Part shown: piece after piece, positions 44,405 to 56,959 of the stretch
How positions within the stretch are numbered: the stretch's first letter is position 1
Layout: every line of letters begins with the position of its first letter
Notes under the pieces: generated by a model
What the model was told of the DNA's origin: nothing
What the model saw: the letters and a program-made list of their open reading frames with translations, nothing else
Databases searched by the model: none
Assembly: GCA_016906335.1 (NCBI GenBank)
Contig: JADEYG010000007.1
Location: 2,000,001 to 2,064,000 of the forward strand
From: Novakomyces olei
Taxonomy: Eukaryota > Ascomycota > Novakomycetes > Novakomycetales > Novakomycetaceae
DNA: 64,000 bases
Direction of reading: 5' to 3'
Position numbers and translations under genes: made by a program

Positions 44405-47400
44405 TTATATGTAATATAAAAGTCGCGTTCTTTTGAATTTCCTTCGATCAATTAGTGTGACCGGTTCTTCCTTAATTTTCTGGCTTATTTGAATTAAATA
44501 AATTGTCGAATGATTTTTATATTTGGCCTCTGCCATTCGTTTCGACAATGCGCAAGCCTTCGATATAATTTGCCGTAAGCCGCTGAATCTCTCTGCATTC
44601 GCCTTCATCGTTGTTAGAATACGAATTTTTAAAAGAGGACAAAACGAATAAATAAATATCCATAATATATGGCTTTTGCAAACATACCTATCGCCTCCAA
44701 CACTTTTCGCAAAAGCTTTCGTTTGTCCAGTCCAATTATAAAAGGATCCCAGTCTTGGCCTCCACGCTGCTTGTCATTCTGCCCTTGTCCATTTGTTACA
44801 ATTAAAGGCTTACTTTCTTCATTAATCGGCCCTAGCAGGTTTCCCAAAAGCTCATCCAATTTGGACTCGTTCACTTCGTGAGCCAATCTTCGAGCATACG
44901 TTAGAAGTGTTGTCTCGTACTCGCCTTGAGACTCCATCAGCTCAGCAGCTGCTAATCGCGTTTCCAAATGCCCAATGCTGGCAATAGTCTCAAAGTTCTC
45001 AAAGCCTTCTTTGAAAAGGACACCTTTAACAACACGTTGCAGGAATCGTCCCCTTCCATTTTTCATCAGCTCCATATCTGTTCTCCTCTCAGCGAGTCCA
45101 GTGTAGCCTTTGGCAATTTCAGGAGCTGCTCTCATGCCCGAGGAATCCCAATAATGGCTCACTACAGCCCACCAGGGCTCACTCGTTCTCTCCCAGCTTG
45201 ACATCCTGTGATTATATGAAAAGCAGTCTCCGTCACTCAATGTGATAAAGCATTTACCCGTCCTAGTCACCCCGACTTGTGTTAGACTTGGTGCCGGCTT
45301 GGGCTCAGAAGTGCCGATGATCGCTGAATCCAAAATGGGGGCAATCGAGACCGGCGGGTGTACGCAGCACTGTTTTTCCATATTCCTTGAAATTAGAGTA
45401 AATAACTACATAAAAATAAAACAAATAACTAATTAATAAATTAATGAAAAAATAAAATTCCACGAAACCTACCAAACGTAAAGCTGCCCAACGACAGTGA
45501 TTGCCAAAACGATCCATTCATTGCATTCTAAAAAGCACGGGGCTGCTTCCAATACGACAGGTGCTCTCAATCGTCTTCCGGCAGCAGAGAAAAACACAAT
45601 AGATCCGTCTTCACATCCAAGAGCCAGCAAATTTGCCGACGCACAGGCCAGAAGAACAGTGCGTGGAACGTACTCCTGCCAGGCAACAGTCCCGTCTTGA
45701 AAGGCTACAACCCGGCTCGGTGATCTGTCATTCACGGGTGAATTTCGAATTTCCCAAGACATGTATGGTTTAAATTGTGGATTCAGCATTTCTTGGACCA
45801 AGGGAGCAGATAATCGAATAGATGAGGCCCCAACAGCAGGCGAAACAACAGCAGGTCGTATAAAATTGGGCGGAGTATTCTGGCCGTTATTGGAAAGCAC
45901 AATTGACCGATTTGTTGCAGATTCTATCTGCTCATCCGGATTTAATCCTCTTCTTTTATTTCCAATAATTAAAGCTTGAATACCGCCTGCGGGCAACGAT
46001 TTTGATGGAGTGGAGTATGCGTTAGAAGAGGCGGCCAAGTTGCCAAAGGAAGCGTCCTGCCCTGCATTACTAAGGTTTGTGAGAGGCGCATGGAACGAGT
46101 TCACCTGTTGATCGGCATTGTTACTGTGAATTAGTGTATGGCGATTAAACTGCAGATAAATCACTTAAATGCAAAAAATGAAAACAAAACAAATGTAGGA
46201 CAAATTAAAAATAAGACCCAAGATGTCGGAAATTAAATATTCAATTTAATATATATAATTTGCAGTCGATGAGGAATATGTGAAATTAAACAGCTCTTGG
46301 CGCTTACTTTGACGTTATCAACACAGGAGTAACCCGCTTCCTCCCGTCTTTAGTAATGCTGACTTTTTGCTGTAGAGACTCAGCAGGTTTTGTCGGTGTT
46401 GAGGCATCATTCGGAGCTGGCTTCGCAGAGAACCGCTCGAGCGACTGTGACGATGCAATCATCGGCGTCTGGTGAGCTCGTTCTACGGAAGTGGGAATAG
46501 GGTTTGATTCCTTAGCGGCATTTGCTTTCTTTTCCAAATCTAATTGTAGTATTGTCTCTGGTAGGGCCGATCCTTTAGTCAGAATTCCATAGCGTGCAAG
46601 AGTATCGTGCTGCAGATTAGTATATATATGAGGCTTGAAAAAATATTCGCGTAAACGTATAGCCGCGGAATCACAAAATTGTTTAAGACATACAGTATCC
46701 TCATCAGAAAATATCTCTCCAAGCTCGTCTTTTTCAAATTTGCATGCTACCACTGATCCATCGTATGAGCAGGCAAACAAGCACAAGCCGTCTTGTGTCC
46801 AGCACAAGTCGCCTATACTTTTCGTAGCAACTTCTGTGATTACGCAGATAGGACGCGGTTTAATCGTACTCCAAATGCTGACTGCTCTATCTTGCCCGGC
46901 ACAAGCCAGTACAGTTAATGCCGATAATTCTTTTCCATCACCATCTGCTTCTTTTGCTGCGTCATCATTTTGCTCAGACGTGTCTTTGAATAACTTTGGA
47001 TTGAACGCACAGACTTCGACTGGCGCCTCGTGCCCAATAAGCGAAATCGTCGTGTCCCACACGCCTCTTTCTATAATCGAAACTGCACACACAGGGCCGT
47101 TCATTGCATTTGCTCCCGCAACATTTGCACCGTCTGGCGACCAAGATGGCCGACGAAAGTATGTTGTCAGAGGAGAATGCTCGAATGGCTGAGAAAGAGT
47201 TTTTTCTAAATGGAAATCAGAAGATCGCCAGATTTTCAGTGTTCGATCGTCAGACTGACGTTAGCTTGATCACACTTTGGTATATTCGTATCCACAAGAG
47301 ATTCTTTCTTTTTTTGCTGAATTAGATTCTTACCTGTGTCGCAAAGTACTTGCCGGCCGGATCGAATACAACACCCTTTACATGGCTCTTGTGCGCGTTC

Positions 47401-48364
47401 AACGTTTTCAGTCGCTCTAAAGCATCAGTCTTGTGATCATTAAAAATGGGTTATTATATACAAGGCAGGCAAGTATAAAGGCCTCTGGAACTGTATTCTA
47501 AACTTGCACGTTTAACGATAATGAAAACATTTCGTCACGGCAATTTATGCAAAATCGCGTAAATATATTGAATAAAGCAAAGCCGCCCCGCTTACCAAAG
47601 TTAATCCCGCTCCACACAATAATATTACTGTCCAACCCGACGCTAATGAGAAGATCTCCGCTATGACTCCAAGCAATGTCCTGGATGTCTACATTATTAG
47701 ATCAAATTTCAACCAGCAAACAGGCCCAGGCCGATTATGCGTCGAGTCAGATAGCTTACCATTGTCATGGCCCATCAGTCTCTTCACAGACCGCCAATGC
47801 TCAACGTTGACTTCTTTTGACCCAAAAATTGGAGCAGGAGCAGCATTCCTTTTGTTTAGCAAGAATAATCAAATATAAAGTTGAAACAAACATAATAATA
47901 ATTAAAAAGGCTGAATCTTACTGGTCTATGCTCCAGACAATAAGAAAGCGGTCGTCAGATCCAGAGGCAAGGTACCTCCCATCCGGAGAAAACCGTACTG
48001 AAGTTACAGTCCCCGTGTGAGTAGACATTGAGCAAAGCTGCCGAGGTTTATCGTACAGGGCATCCGGGGTTAAAAATGCCTCTGTTGACCAGATTTTAAT
48101 CTTTCCATCTAGCCGTGAGTGAGCTTCGCAACCCGATTCCAATCATCATACCTAAACCACCTGTCGCCAGCCTTTTGCCGTCCGGCGAAACATCAATCGA
48201 GAAAATAGAAAGAGCATTGTCCTTATCATCTGGTGCTGGTCAGAAAATCAATTCAAACAAAAGGAGCAAAGGCCCGAGAAAAGAACGTATTTTGATTTGA
48301 TTTCAAAAGCTGAATTCGACTGCGTACCCCTATGGCTAAGCCAAGGCTTTGAGATGATGTGCAT
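44405..48364 (-). CDS. HIR1: Histone chaperone HIRA/Hir1
   Basis: WD40 scaffold of the HIR complex, which deposits H3-H4 outside replication and represses histone genes. Ten exons in transcript order: 48364-48328, 48235-48152, 48108-47922, 47848-47760, 47688-47596, 47416-47334, 47254-46308, 46123-45473, 45385-44688, 44592-44405 (1018 aa, all phases consistent). The N-terminus [12 protein letters not shown] matches HIRA's KPSWVNH. Seven WD repeats include [33 protein letters not shown] and [20 protein letters not shown]. The middle is low-order, then the HIRA C-terminal domain ([35 protein letters not shown]). Least certain are the last exon start and C-terminus. Confidence 0.92.
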
Positions 48365-49038
48365 GGGCAAAGTTGCGCGGGTACAGTCCCGTGTTCAATC
48401 ATGCAACTTTAGCCAAACAGACTTGTCAAACCTTTATCGCGCTATTCAATTGTACAGAGCGGACAGCGATTTTCCTCGTTGCATGAGCTGCCGCCTGTTA
48501 AATCGCTTGTTCAACGTTGCAGCTGGTAAACAGAGTGATGATACATTTGCTACACTATCCCATTAAGCAAATAATTATTCCATAAAAATACAGCAAACGC
48601 GCACAATTAATTTAATTATACTATCGGTTCAATTTGAGTGACCGCCGGTGAGTGGGCAAAGCAAACATTACAACTTCAAAATTTAAGGTTAGAACTACAC
48701 ACAGTGAAGACTCCCAAGTTGTATACATAATAAACGTACAGTAACATCCAAGTACGATGGATAATGGTGTTTTAACCCAGAGAGAGTTTATATTTTTAAA
48801 AACAATTGAATATTTTATGTTTTATATTTTAATTAATAATCATCTACAACACCGTGTATAATGTAACACCGACCCCACAGTAGGCTTAATCGCTAATCTG
48901 TGCGGACTACAGATAAAAGGTACGTGGTATTAATAATCAAAGGTTTACTGCTCAAATCGAGTGCTAAAGGCATACTTTGGGGTAATAAGCCTTTATACTG
49001 TTGCAAACGTGTTTCGACGCTTGAGTTTAGCGCGCAAT
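48365..49038. promoter_or_regulatory. Divergent region HIRA/GST
   Basis: About 670 bp between divergent starts, AT-rich in its middle (48780-48840). Shared promoter region by position; no specific site recognised. Confidence 0.35.
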
Positions 49039-50146
49039 ATGGCCGCTAACAATGGCTATCATACTCGAGCGAGCGGCAAAGCTCTACAGGTATACCGTCA
49101 AAATGAAGCATTAATAACCTGGTAGACTGTTGATAAGCATTCGGCGGAGTCGGACTTGAAACTTTACTCTGGGTGCTTTTGCCCTTTTGCTCAGCGGGTG
49201 TGGATAATGATGGAAGAGCTAAAGTATGGCGCCGTTCTTTGACTGGATACTACCCTATAATTGCCTTGCTGAACTGCGTCAGGGGTTTATATTTGTTCAA
49301 ATATCTTATTATCTATGGCCTATGTTTACTGACGGCAAGGCTTCCTTACCAGTACATCGAAATCGATCCTTACCGTAAACCCAAGGAGCTGGTAGAAATC
49401 AGCCCTAAGGGGCTTGTACCGGCAATAAAACACGGCGACTGGGGCTTACACGAATCTGTAATTATCATGGAGTATTTGGAGGCTCTTCAGCCTGGGAAAG
49501 GTCTCTTCCAACAGGGAGCAAAAAAGCTGGCTGAAGCCAAATTATTGGCAGAATGGGTGGGGAAAACTATCACCCCGGGATTCTACCGGTTCTTGCAAGC
49601 ACAGGATGAAACAAAGCAGAAGGAAATGGGTCAGGAATTGTCGAAATCGGTAGGATAGTACTCGTCTTTTATTGTTTTTTTACTTATTTTCTTTATTTTT
49701 TTACAAATAATACTATTCAGCTTTATTCAAAGTGCCTTTTGGATTAAGCAATGGCCCAGACTATATACTAATCCCCAGTTAGTTGAGCTAGCCGGTAACA
49801 TGGATCCAGAAGGCCCGTTTGCCCAGGTAAGTTTATTACATTCCCATAGATAGCGAAATGAAACAACTAAATTTTGAAACAGGGACCCGAATTTGGTTGG
49901 CTTGACGTGCTGTTAGCACCTTGGGTTGTTCGTATCCGTCGTGTGCTTTACCCCTATCGTGGATTTACCCTGCCGAATGATGCACGTTTGATTTCATGGG
50001 TGAAAGCGATCGAGGCTCATCCGTCAGTGGTGGCTACTACAAGCGACCCGGAGCTTTACATCGACAGTTACCAGCGGTACGCTGAAAACAGGCCAAATAC
50101 CTCGCAAGTGGCAAATGCAATCAATAAGGGTGAAGATTTACCATAA
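49039..50146 (+). CDS. Omega-like glutathione S-transferase
   Basis: Thioredoxin-fold GST with a Cys active site. Exons are 49039-49089, 49150-49223, 49340-49657, 49721-49826 and 49883-50146, giving 270 aa. The active-site motif is YSGCFCPFAQRVWIMMEELK, with Cys as in omega GSTs; exon 2/3 joins as EELK/LPYQYIEIDPY. Further motifs are SPKGLVPAI (cis-Pro) and LHESVIIMEYLE (glutathione gamma-Glu binding). The C-terminal domain has MDPEGPFAQGPEFGWLDVLLAPW. The exon 3/4 junction is the weak point: donor GTACTC at 49658, the only frame-matching choice with the clear TTCAG acceptor; GTAGGA at 49650 would need another acceptor (ATTAAG). Confidence 0.85.
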
Positions 50147-50393
50147 GAGGATGGGTTTCAATGAGTATTTTTTATTGATAATGGTAGTTAATTACTATTT
50201 CTGTTAGTGTTCATACACCCCGTTTCGATATCTTGTGCATGCATTTAGGAAAACCCCATCTTGTTATTTCTTGTTAACAGCCGATCTGCGTACGTTTGGC
50301 TTTGTTAAATTACAATCTTAGTGGACAGACGTAAACAAATTTTATTTAATTGATCGATTAATTAATTATTTATTTATTAACATGTCAATCCAT
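50147..50393. other. Convergent intergenic region GST/alpha-beta hydrolase
   Basis: About 250 bp of AT-rich sequence with tandem ATTAATTA motifs near 50355; probable 3' UTRs. Confidence 0.4.
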
Positions 50394-52335
50394 TCAAAGG
50401 CACGAAAACAAAACAGCAAGGTACAGCAAGCACATGACGCTGTACGAAAACAAGTGGGAAACAGCGGCAGAATCGCCCTCAAACATGGTGACGACAGACT
50501 CTGTCTTATCAGCCATTTCGGGCTGTAGAGCTCGGGCAGAAACGTTATTGTTTAAAATGACATCTGCAGTTAAACTGTTTGCCAACATGGCTCGGGAGGA
50601 ATGAGTGCCTCCCGGCACAGTACGAAACGATTGATACTGAGTAATGTTAGAGTTGATCCGGTTCACATGATGCCAGAAATGTTTTGCTCTATCTAGCGGG
50701 TAAGAGCCCTGTGTATTTGCCGGGCAAGAAGTATCCTGTTCACTGATTGGAGTGTCCGGTCCAACGTCTCGAGCTCCGACGAGGTAAGCAATTCGCTTCC
50801 CTGTGTACTCAGTAGTGGCCCTTTTATTGGAAAATTCACGTCTGTAAGCTTGGCCAATGGGGGAGATAGAGAAAGAAGCGAGTCCGTACTCCCATTCATT
50901 GTACGTTTTAGCACACATCATTGTCTCTTCTGACCTCCAGTTCGACATGTAAGCATATGAGATAGCGCCAATAACCACAAACGAAACGGGAAATGTACTC
51001 GTGCCCTGACCGACAAGAGCGTAGCGCTGTACCAAGTTTGCCCCGGCACCAAAACCCACAATTACTATACGCTTCATATTGGGAAATCGGTCATTGTCGT
51101 CTAAAAGTTCGAGAGCACTGTCCATTACATGCAAACTCGTTGAGTTTGTGGGGCCATTTGCATCACCAAAGGCTCCACTGCACCAGCTTGTGCCTGTTGC
51201 GATTAGATTGGAACAAATTTGAATACAGATGGGAGGAAATAAAGAAAGAAGGAGCAAGGAAATTGAAAAAAATTAAAGATTAAAAATTAAAAAAAAAAAA
51301 CAAAAAAAAACAACAATTCATCAGTTAATTAATCAATTAAAAATTAAATTAAATTAAATTAAATTAAATTAAATTATAACAAATGAATAAATCACTGATT
51401 AAAAAATAACCAATCAACAAATTGTAACGTCTAAATACCTCTCCATTGCATTGGAGCCTCACTCTTTGAAAGCGACAGTGGCCCGTCGTTGCCCGAAAAG
51501 TCTGGTGCAATTACCATTGCTGAAGAAGGAGGGTATCCGCTATATTCGAGAGCAGCAATTACATCGTTCCAAATAGACGAAGCCGTTCCCGCACCGCCAT
51601 GAACTGCCAAAATGCCCAAAACTGCGGAACTGTCTTGGCTGCCGTCCGATTTCCTCAGCCAGTATCGATCTAAAAGTGTTTAGATAAACTCGAAATGAAA
51701 GGCTGGGGCCCCCTGAGCCATTTCCTTCCTTTTTGTCCCTTTGTTTATATTTTCATCTTTTATTTTTTTTATATATTTAATATTAAAGATTTGAATTTTT
51801 TTTTTTTTTTTTTTTTTTTACCTTCGTTATTCAGGTCAATAATGGCACCCGTGGACCGTCTGTCTGTCGCATCTCCATCAGATCCAAATGATTTTGGTTT
51901 AGATACCAATTTATAATTCTGCTGTGATCTGTAATCGCTCGAATCGGACTGTCCCTGATACCCTCCCCCCATTGAATTGGTAGAGGAAGCATAGCCATTA
52001 CCCCATTGACCATATTGGCCACCCAAATTGCCTTTTGTCTCATGCTTATCGTTGGCTGGTGTTTTATAAAATGATGCTGAGCCTGATTGGGCATTAGAAT
52101 TTCCGTACTGGTTACCATAGTCGGCACCTGAAGAGCCTCCGTAATCATTGGAAAATTGGCCGCTTGGTTTGTTAAATGACTGAGTTGCACGGTTACTTGC
52201 ATAATAATCCTCGCCCTGCTGGAATTGCCGGCGGTAGCGGGTAGTTGGCTTGGAGAAGGTTATCCGGCATATAAAAGGGAGCAGAATGGCCCAAATGGCG
52301 AGTCGAGAAACGTATCCGGGTGGAAATAATGCCAT
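50394..52335 (-). CDS. Secreted alpha/beta-hydrolase-like protein with altered nucleophile site
   Basis: Exons in transcript order are 52335-51822, 51669-51439 and 51193-50394, giving 514 aa. Signal peptide (LAIWAILLPFICRITFS), a 120-residue Tyr/Gly/Ser/Asn-rich low-order stretch, then an alpha/beta-hydrolase-like domain: ILAVHGGAGTASSIW, VIAPDFSGNDG, MKRIVIVGFGAGANLVQRYA, YLVGARDVGPD, TSCPANTQGSYPLDRA, VPGGTHSS. The nucleophile elbow, usually GHSAGG in these secreted proteins, is GFGAGA: Ser is replaced by Gly and His by Phe. The Asp and His regions remain. A C-terminal hydrophobic stretch (LFSYSVMCLLYLAVLFSCL) suggests a GPI signal or membrane anchor. Probably non-catalytic. Confidence 0.8.
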
Positions 52336-52884
52336 AGGGAAACGAGACTGTGTTATTGCTGGTCCTTTATTTTTTTCTTTGATTTTTTGTTTTTATATTT
52401 TCATGCCTTTTTTGTATGCTTTTGAAAATGTCCTCTACTAAAGGGAATATGCCTCGTTTTTTTGTTTACTTCTTAGTTTTCTTTATATGATTTTTTAGTT
52501 GTTTTCAAAAAGGGCCTCACACGTGACAAAATCAATGTTACTAATTTGCTTGCATTAATACGCTAGGCCGTAGGCGAGTAAAAGGTATTTAACCGGGCGG
52601 CAAATCGCTGATATCAACAGCCTCCTGTATTGTTAGAATTGTTAGAAAAAAACGGATTTTTTGTAAGTTCAAAGTTATGGATAAACGTTGTACAATGAAT
52701 ATTGCCAGCGCTGAGGCATTTTACAAAAACAAACCGCATTCAAGGAAAATAACTAGACATTTGACAAACAAAATTTTAAAAAGATGAAAACAAATCTTGT
52801 TATATACAACAGCATGCGACAGACTAAAAGAAAAATTGATAGTTTCTAAAATAAATACAAATACAAATAAAGACAAAGAACAAA
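52336..52884. other. Intergenic region hydrolase/ILV6
   Basis: About 550 bp holding the hydrolase-like promoter and the ILV6 3' end. T-rich at 52370-52500. Nothing else was recognised. Confidence 0.4.
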
Positions 52885-54023
52885 TCATACTCTTTCTTTC
52901 GCTTCCTCCTCTTCCTCAGATTCAAGGGGCGTTCGGGGCAGGGCCATCATACCCGACCGTGCAGCTTCAAGAATTCCGAATGGCTTAAGAAGCGTAATAA
53001 AACTGGTAACTCTAGAAGGCTTCGCGCATAGCTCGACCACAACAGTATTGGTGGAAATATCCACAACTTTGCCTCCAAAGTTCCTCGCCAAATCCATTAT
53101 TGCCTTTAAATGAACGTGTTTTTGGCGCAATGCCTCTGAGGTAGGAAGATGAGCAGGATGACGCGAAGTCAACTCTTCCTCCAAAGTAGTACCGTTCTCT
53201 ATAGCCTCTGCTTCCTCCTCAATAACTGCCTCCTCATCGCTCACCTTATGAGAAGAAAGAAGTTCGTAAAAGTGCTCCGGTCCAAGAATACTGACTTTAC
53301 AAAGAAGTAACTCGCGCTGGATAATATCGGTCTTGGAATAATCCAGTACTGCCCATACTGGAACCAAATCTTCTAATTGTCGACGAGCTTGCTCAATAAC
53401 CCCATCGAGCCCACGCAGCACTATGGTCATACGCGATAAATCTTTCACCTCTGTATTGCAAACGACAAGTGAATCAATGTTGAATCCCCGAGCAGCCAAA
53501 ATCCCCGAGAGTCTGCTAAGAACACCAGGTTCATTTTGAACAAGACAATTAAGGACATGAACTTCTGGTTTCTTTGTCGATCTTTGGGGTGTATTGTACA
53601 CGATCTGGTCTTGTTAGATTTATTTCTTCTTACAGCTTTGTTTTCATTGTTAACATTCATTTCATGTTTTTATTTCTTCTATTTTTTTTTCTTCTTCAAA
53701 TTTCTCGTCTCTTTATTTCTTGTCTTTTTAGACTTACGTTTGAAACTGCTTCAGGAACGCTCCAGCTTGGAGGATCAATCACCGGCAAAGGCGGTGGAGA
53801 GGGTCGTCGATGAGAGGCCTTGTAATATATTGCTGAAGTTGCGGAAGACTCGTGCCGAAGTGATCTCTAGACAAGATGAGATTGATACACCAAAAAAAAA
53901 TCCTGAATTGAGAAGAAATCATTCATTCATTAGATAATTGCAATCGAAACATACGTAGACCAAGGTAGATCTGGCGCTGCGCCATCCCGGTCGAAGTGTC
54001 GTAAGCCCTCGGCCTTGAGCCAT
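52885..54023 (-). CDS. ILV6: Acetolactate synthase regulatory subunit Ilv6
   Basis: Mitochondrial regulatory subunit that gives acetolactate synthase its valine feedback control, at the first committed step of branched-chain amino-acid synthesis. Exons in transcript order are 54023-53955, 53866-53738 and 53604-52885, giving 305 aa. The N-terminus (MAQGRGLTTLRPGWRSARST) is basic and acid-free, a mitochondrial presequence. Joins give VY/RSLRHESSATSAIYYKASH and PEAVSN/IVYNTPQR. The ACT domain shows LNCLVQNEPGVLSRLSGILAARGFNIDSLVV, then QARRQLEDLVPVWAVLDY and the C-terminal ALS_ss_C region (MDLARNFGGKVVDIS). An acidic insert (EEEAEAIENGTTLEEE, about 210-225) is typical of fungal Ilv6. Confidence 0.95.
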
Positions 54024-54256
54024 CTCTAACTCAAATGTCTGATACAAAGACCACTCTGTAGAAAAATACAAAATATACTTGGAATGAGAAAGTTGTCCAA
54101 GTATTTATTGTATACGAAGAGAATTTAACGAATTTATTGTATTTATTGCAAAGTTTTTATTGTATCGTTTTACGTGAGCAACTGATATTTGAATGATAGC
54201 TGCCTCCGGAGTCACCAAGTAATACGCATTGAAATTCTATGTATCTGTCAGACGTC

Positions 54257-54306
<50 letters not shown>

Positions 54307-54489
54307 GAATGAAATCCAAGATATCTATTTACGCTAGTTCTATCAGTCTGCCTAGTAGCCTTTCCAGTGCATAAACAGAGACTCAAGCGCTTATGCCATA
54401 AACTCTTGCCAAAAGAATTCAACAAAATTTAAAAATTCTTCTTCATAACTTTTCTTCGCTTTTTATGATTTAGTACACATGTCTAATTT
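54024..54489. other. Intergenic region ILV6/KH-domain gene
   Basis: About 470 bp with the ILV6 promoter, a (TTA)n microsatellite and the KH-gene 3' UTR. Confidence 0.4.
54257..54305. repeat. (TTA)n trinucleotide microsatellite
   Basis: About 16 perfect copies in the ILV6 upstream region. Confidence 0.95.
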
Positions 54490-56582
54490 TCATGACCCTG
54501 GGCCTTGCGGACCCGGTCCGGGGGTAAAAGACGCCATTGGGCTGCCAGCGGCTCCTTGACCCTGGGCATTGTACCAAAGCATATAGTTCTGGTATCCACC
54601 ATAAGCAGCATAAGGATCTGCTGCTCCAGAATTTGGAGTTCCTTCTTGAGAAACATAGGCCATGTACGGATCCTGCGACGCCGGCGAGGCTACATCGTAA
54701 CCAGGTGCTCCACCAGGTGCTCCGGGAGAAAGTCCAGCAACACCGGGCGGTAAAGGCGAGCTTGTCTGGAAGCGAGGGGTGCGGTAATCATGGCCAGGTC
54801 CGCCGCCTGCTGGTCGCATATGATGGCCACTTTGTATTGCTTGCTCGTACTGTGTTTTAACATGCGCTATAAGATCCGAGCACAGCTGTCGCGCCCTGTC
54901 CAACGCTGTCTGATCAGGTCCACTATAGAAGTTTTAGAATTGTCTCTAATGTATAATTATGACTAGAAAAGGGAATAAAATGTCAAATAGGAAAAACATT
55001 GGTGAGAAAATTTAATAAATGATAAACGATCTTCTGGATCAACTTACATCAAATGAAGATAGAGTGGCTCACTGCTCTCATGCCCAAGATCGGGCTCTAT
55101 AAATCCACTGCCTTGGCCTTTGATCTGAATCCGGACCCGGGTTTCGCCGTAAATATGTTTAACATTTGCGCCCTGTTGGCCGACTACCGCTTGGCGCACG
55201 TAAAATTGCCGACTGACCGGAATCCCTATCGGAATTTTCAGTTCGGGCCATTTCTTCCGGGTTCGTTCTTCCTGTGGTTCTTGTCGTCTAAATCGTCGCT
55301 CGTCAACAAGGGAACCAAGATCCTTATTGATGAGCTCTTCGACTCGTCGTACTGCGAGCTCGAGACCACTGCGCTCTGGGCATACGATATGAAGATAAAG
55401 AGGAGGATCTTTTTCCGTAGCCAGAGCCTTGTTTGGATAATACTTTCCGTGCACGCTTAGATCTGACAGTAAGAAGATGTTATGCCGAGTTGAATTAAAA
55501 AGGCAAATAGAAAGAATAAAATCAACAAACAAAAAACTATCAATAAAAATCAACAAATAAATAAAGTTCGATAACAATCGTCAGTAAGTCTCTCAATAAA
55601 ACGCTTATTGCATATAGTTGAAACTTACCAGCACCAGTTTGCTCCTTTATAGTCCGATGAGTATCGGCCTTTGTTAGCAGGTATTTATTTCTTATATCAT
55701 TTATTTCGATATCGCGAATGAATAGGCCACCTTCCTCATACATAGATCCACGTAAAGCGCTGATAGGCGGAGGCGGTGCGTGAACAGTAGCAGGCAAAGG
55801 CGGAGGGGGGCCTGGACTACGTGAGCCAGAAGGTGGCGGTGGTGGTGGTGCTTCGCCTTCAGGTGGTGGAGGCGGAGGAGGAGGCTGAGATGAGGGCGCA
55901 GGCAAAGGTGCTTCTGCTACATTTGGCTCCTGCGTTTCTCGCTGTTGTAATTGAGCAGCAATTCTAGCAGCCGCGGCAGCTGGAGGATTAGTGAATAAGC
56001 TAAATGAAATAAATTAATTAATTAATTATAATAGGTAATCGTAAGAAAACAATCCATGCAGAAAGACGGCAATGATTTGTAGATTGTATTAAATTTTCAA
56101 GGAAAAAAAGGTTCAACCAAATTTGATGTTGTTGTAAAAGGTCCAATTTAGAAACAGCTACTAGGCAACTTACCTGCTATATCAGTCGGATCTAATTGCT
56201 TCTTTTCTAGTCCAACATCTTCCGGACTATGACTTCGACGTGAATAACTCCTACCGTTACGTCGTCTATAATCATCATGTTCTTCTCTATCATCATATCG
56301 CCTTTCTCCTCTGCCTCTGTCACTGCGATCATGAGCTTTGCCTTCCCGTTTTCCTTCATCGAACCCTCTGCCATCCCGACTTTCCCGGTGCCGATCACGG
56401 TGCCGATCAGATCTTTCATAACGCTCGTAACGGTCTTCGCGGTGACGGTCACTACGTCTGTCATCTCTGTATCTGCTTCCACCTTCCCTCCGATCTCTGC
56501 TCTCATGTTCGTCGCGTCTTCGATCGCGATCATCTCGGCGGCTGCTTTCGCGCGGCAGCCTTTCGCTGCTGTGGGAAGACAT
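54490..56582 (-). CDS. KH-domain, splicing-type RNA-binding protein (KHDC4-like)
   Basis: Exons in transcript order are 56582-56174, 55979-55629, 55462-55048 and 54922-54490 (535 aa). The N-terminal 130 residues are an Arg/Asp/Glu/Ser-rich tract as in splicing factors. An Ala helix (AAAAAARIAAQLQQ) and poly-Pro runs follow (about 165-205). Two KH-like modules: DIEINDIRNKYLLTK...IKEQTGADLSVHGKYYP and a second ending QAVVGQQGANVKHIYGETRVRIQIKGQGSGF, with LGSLVDERRFRRQE between. This is the KHDC4/BLOM7 layout, tied to U2 snRNP-related splicing in animals. The C-terminus is Gly/Pro/Tyr-rich. Introns have phase-1 or phase-2 boundaries that all agree. Confidence 0.85.
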
Positions 56583-56747
56583 TGCTTCTGACGTAAAGGC
56601 TAATAGAGAGAGAAAATATCAGGTCCGCTTGCTTTCGCTCTTGACCGCACGTACACGGCAAGGCCTGTACCTTGGGCGCCCTTCTAACTTTCAGACTTGT
56701 TTATCAAATCATTGAATATAAATTAGAAAATTATTTCTATGTGCACT

Positions 56748-56786
<39 letters not shown>

Positions 56787-56959
56787 TTCATTTATTTATT
56801 TATTTATTTATATTCATTCCTACTATCTTCTCATATTTCGATTTTAATTTTAATTTTTCATCGCTATATTTTATATACATAAATCCAGGCCTTCTCTCTA
56901 TTCAAGGGCCGTGTGGGGAAAGAAGGCACACGAGATCAATGTTGAAATAACAGCCCAAA
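56583..56959. promoter_or_regulatory. Shared KH-gene/PEX19 upstream region
   Basis: 377-bp divergent promoter region containing a (TTTA)n microsatellite at about 56746-56811. Confidence 0.4.
56746..56811. repeat. (TTTA)n tetranucleotide microsatellite
   Basis: About 16 copies with one TTCA interruption, in the KH-gene/PEX19 divergent region. Confidence 0.95.

Noticed and set aside
56240-56596. Two 100+ codon plus-strand ORFs opposite the KH gene
   Set aside because: Antisense shadows of the Arg/Asp-rich tract; the KH gene is supported by domains and consistent splicing.
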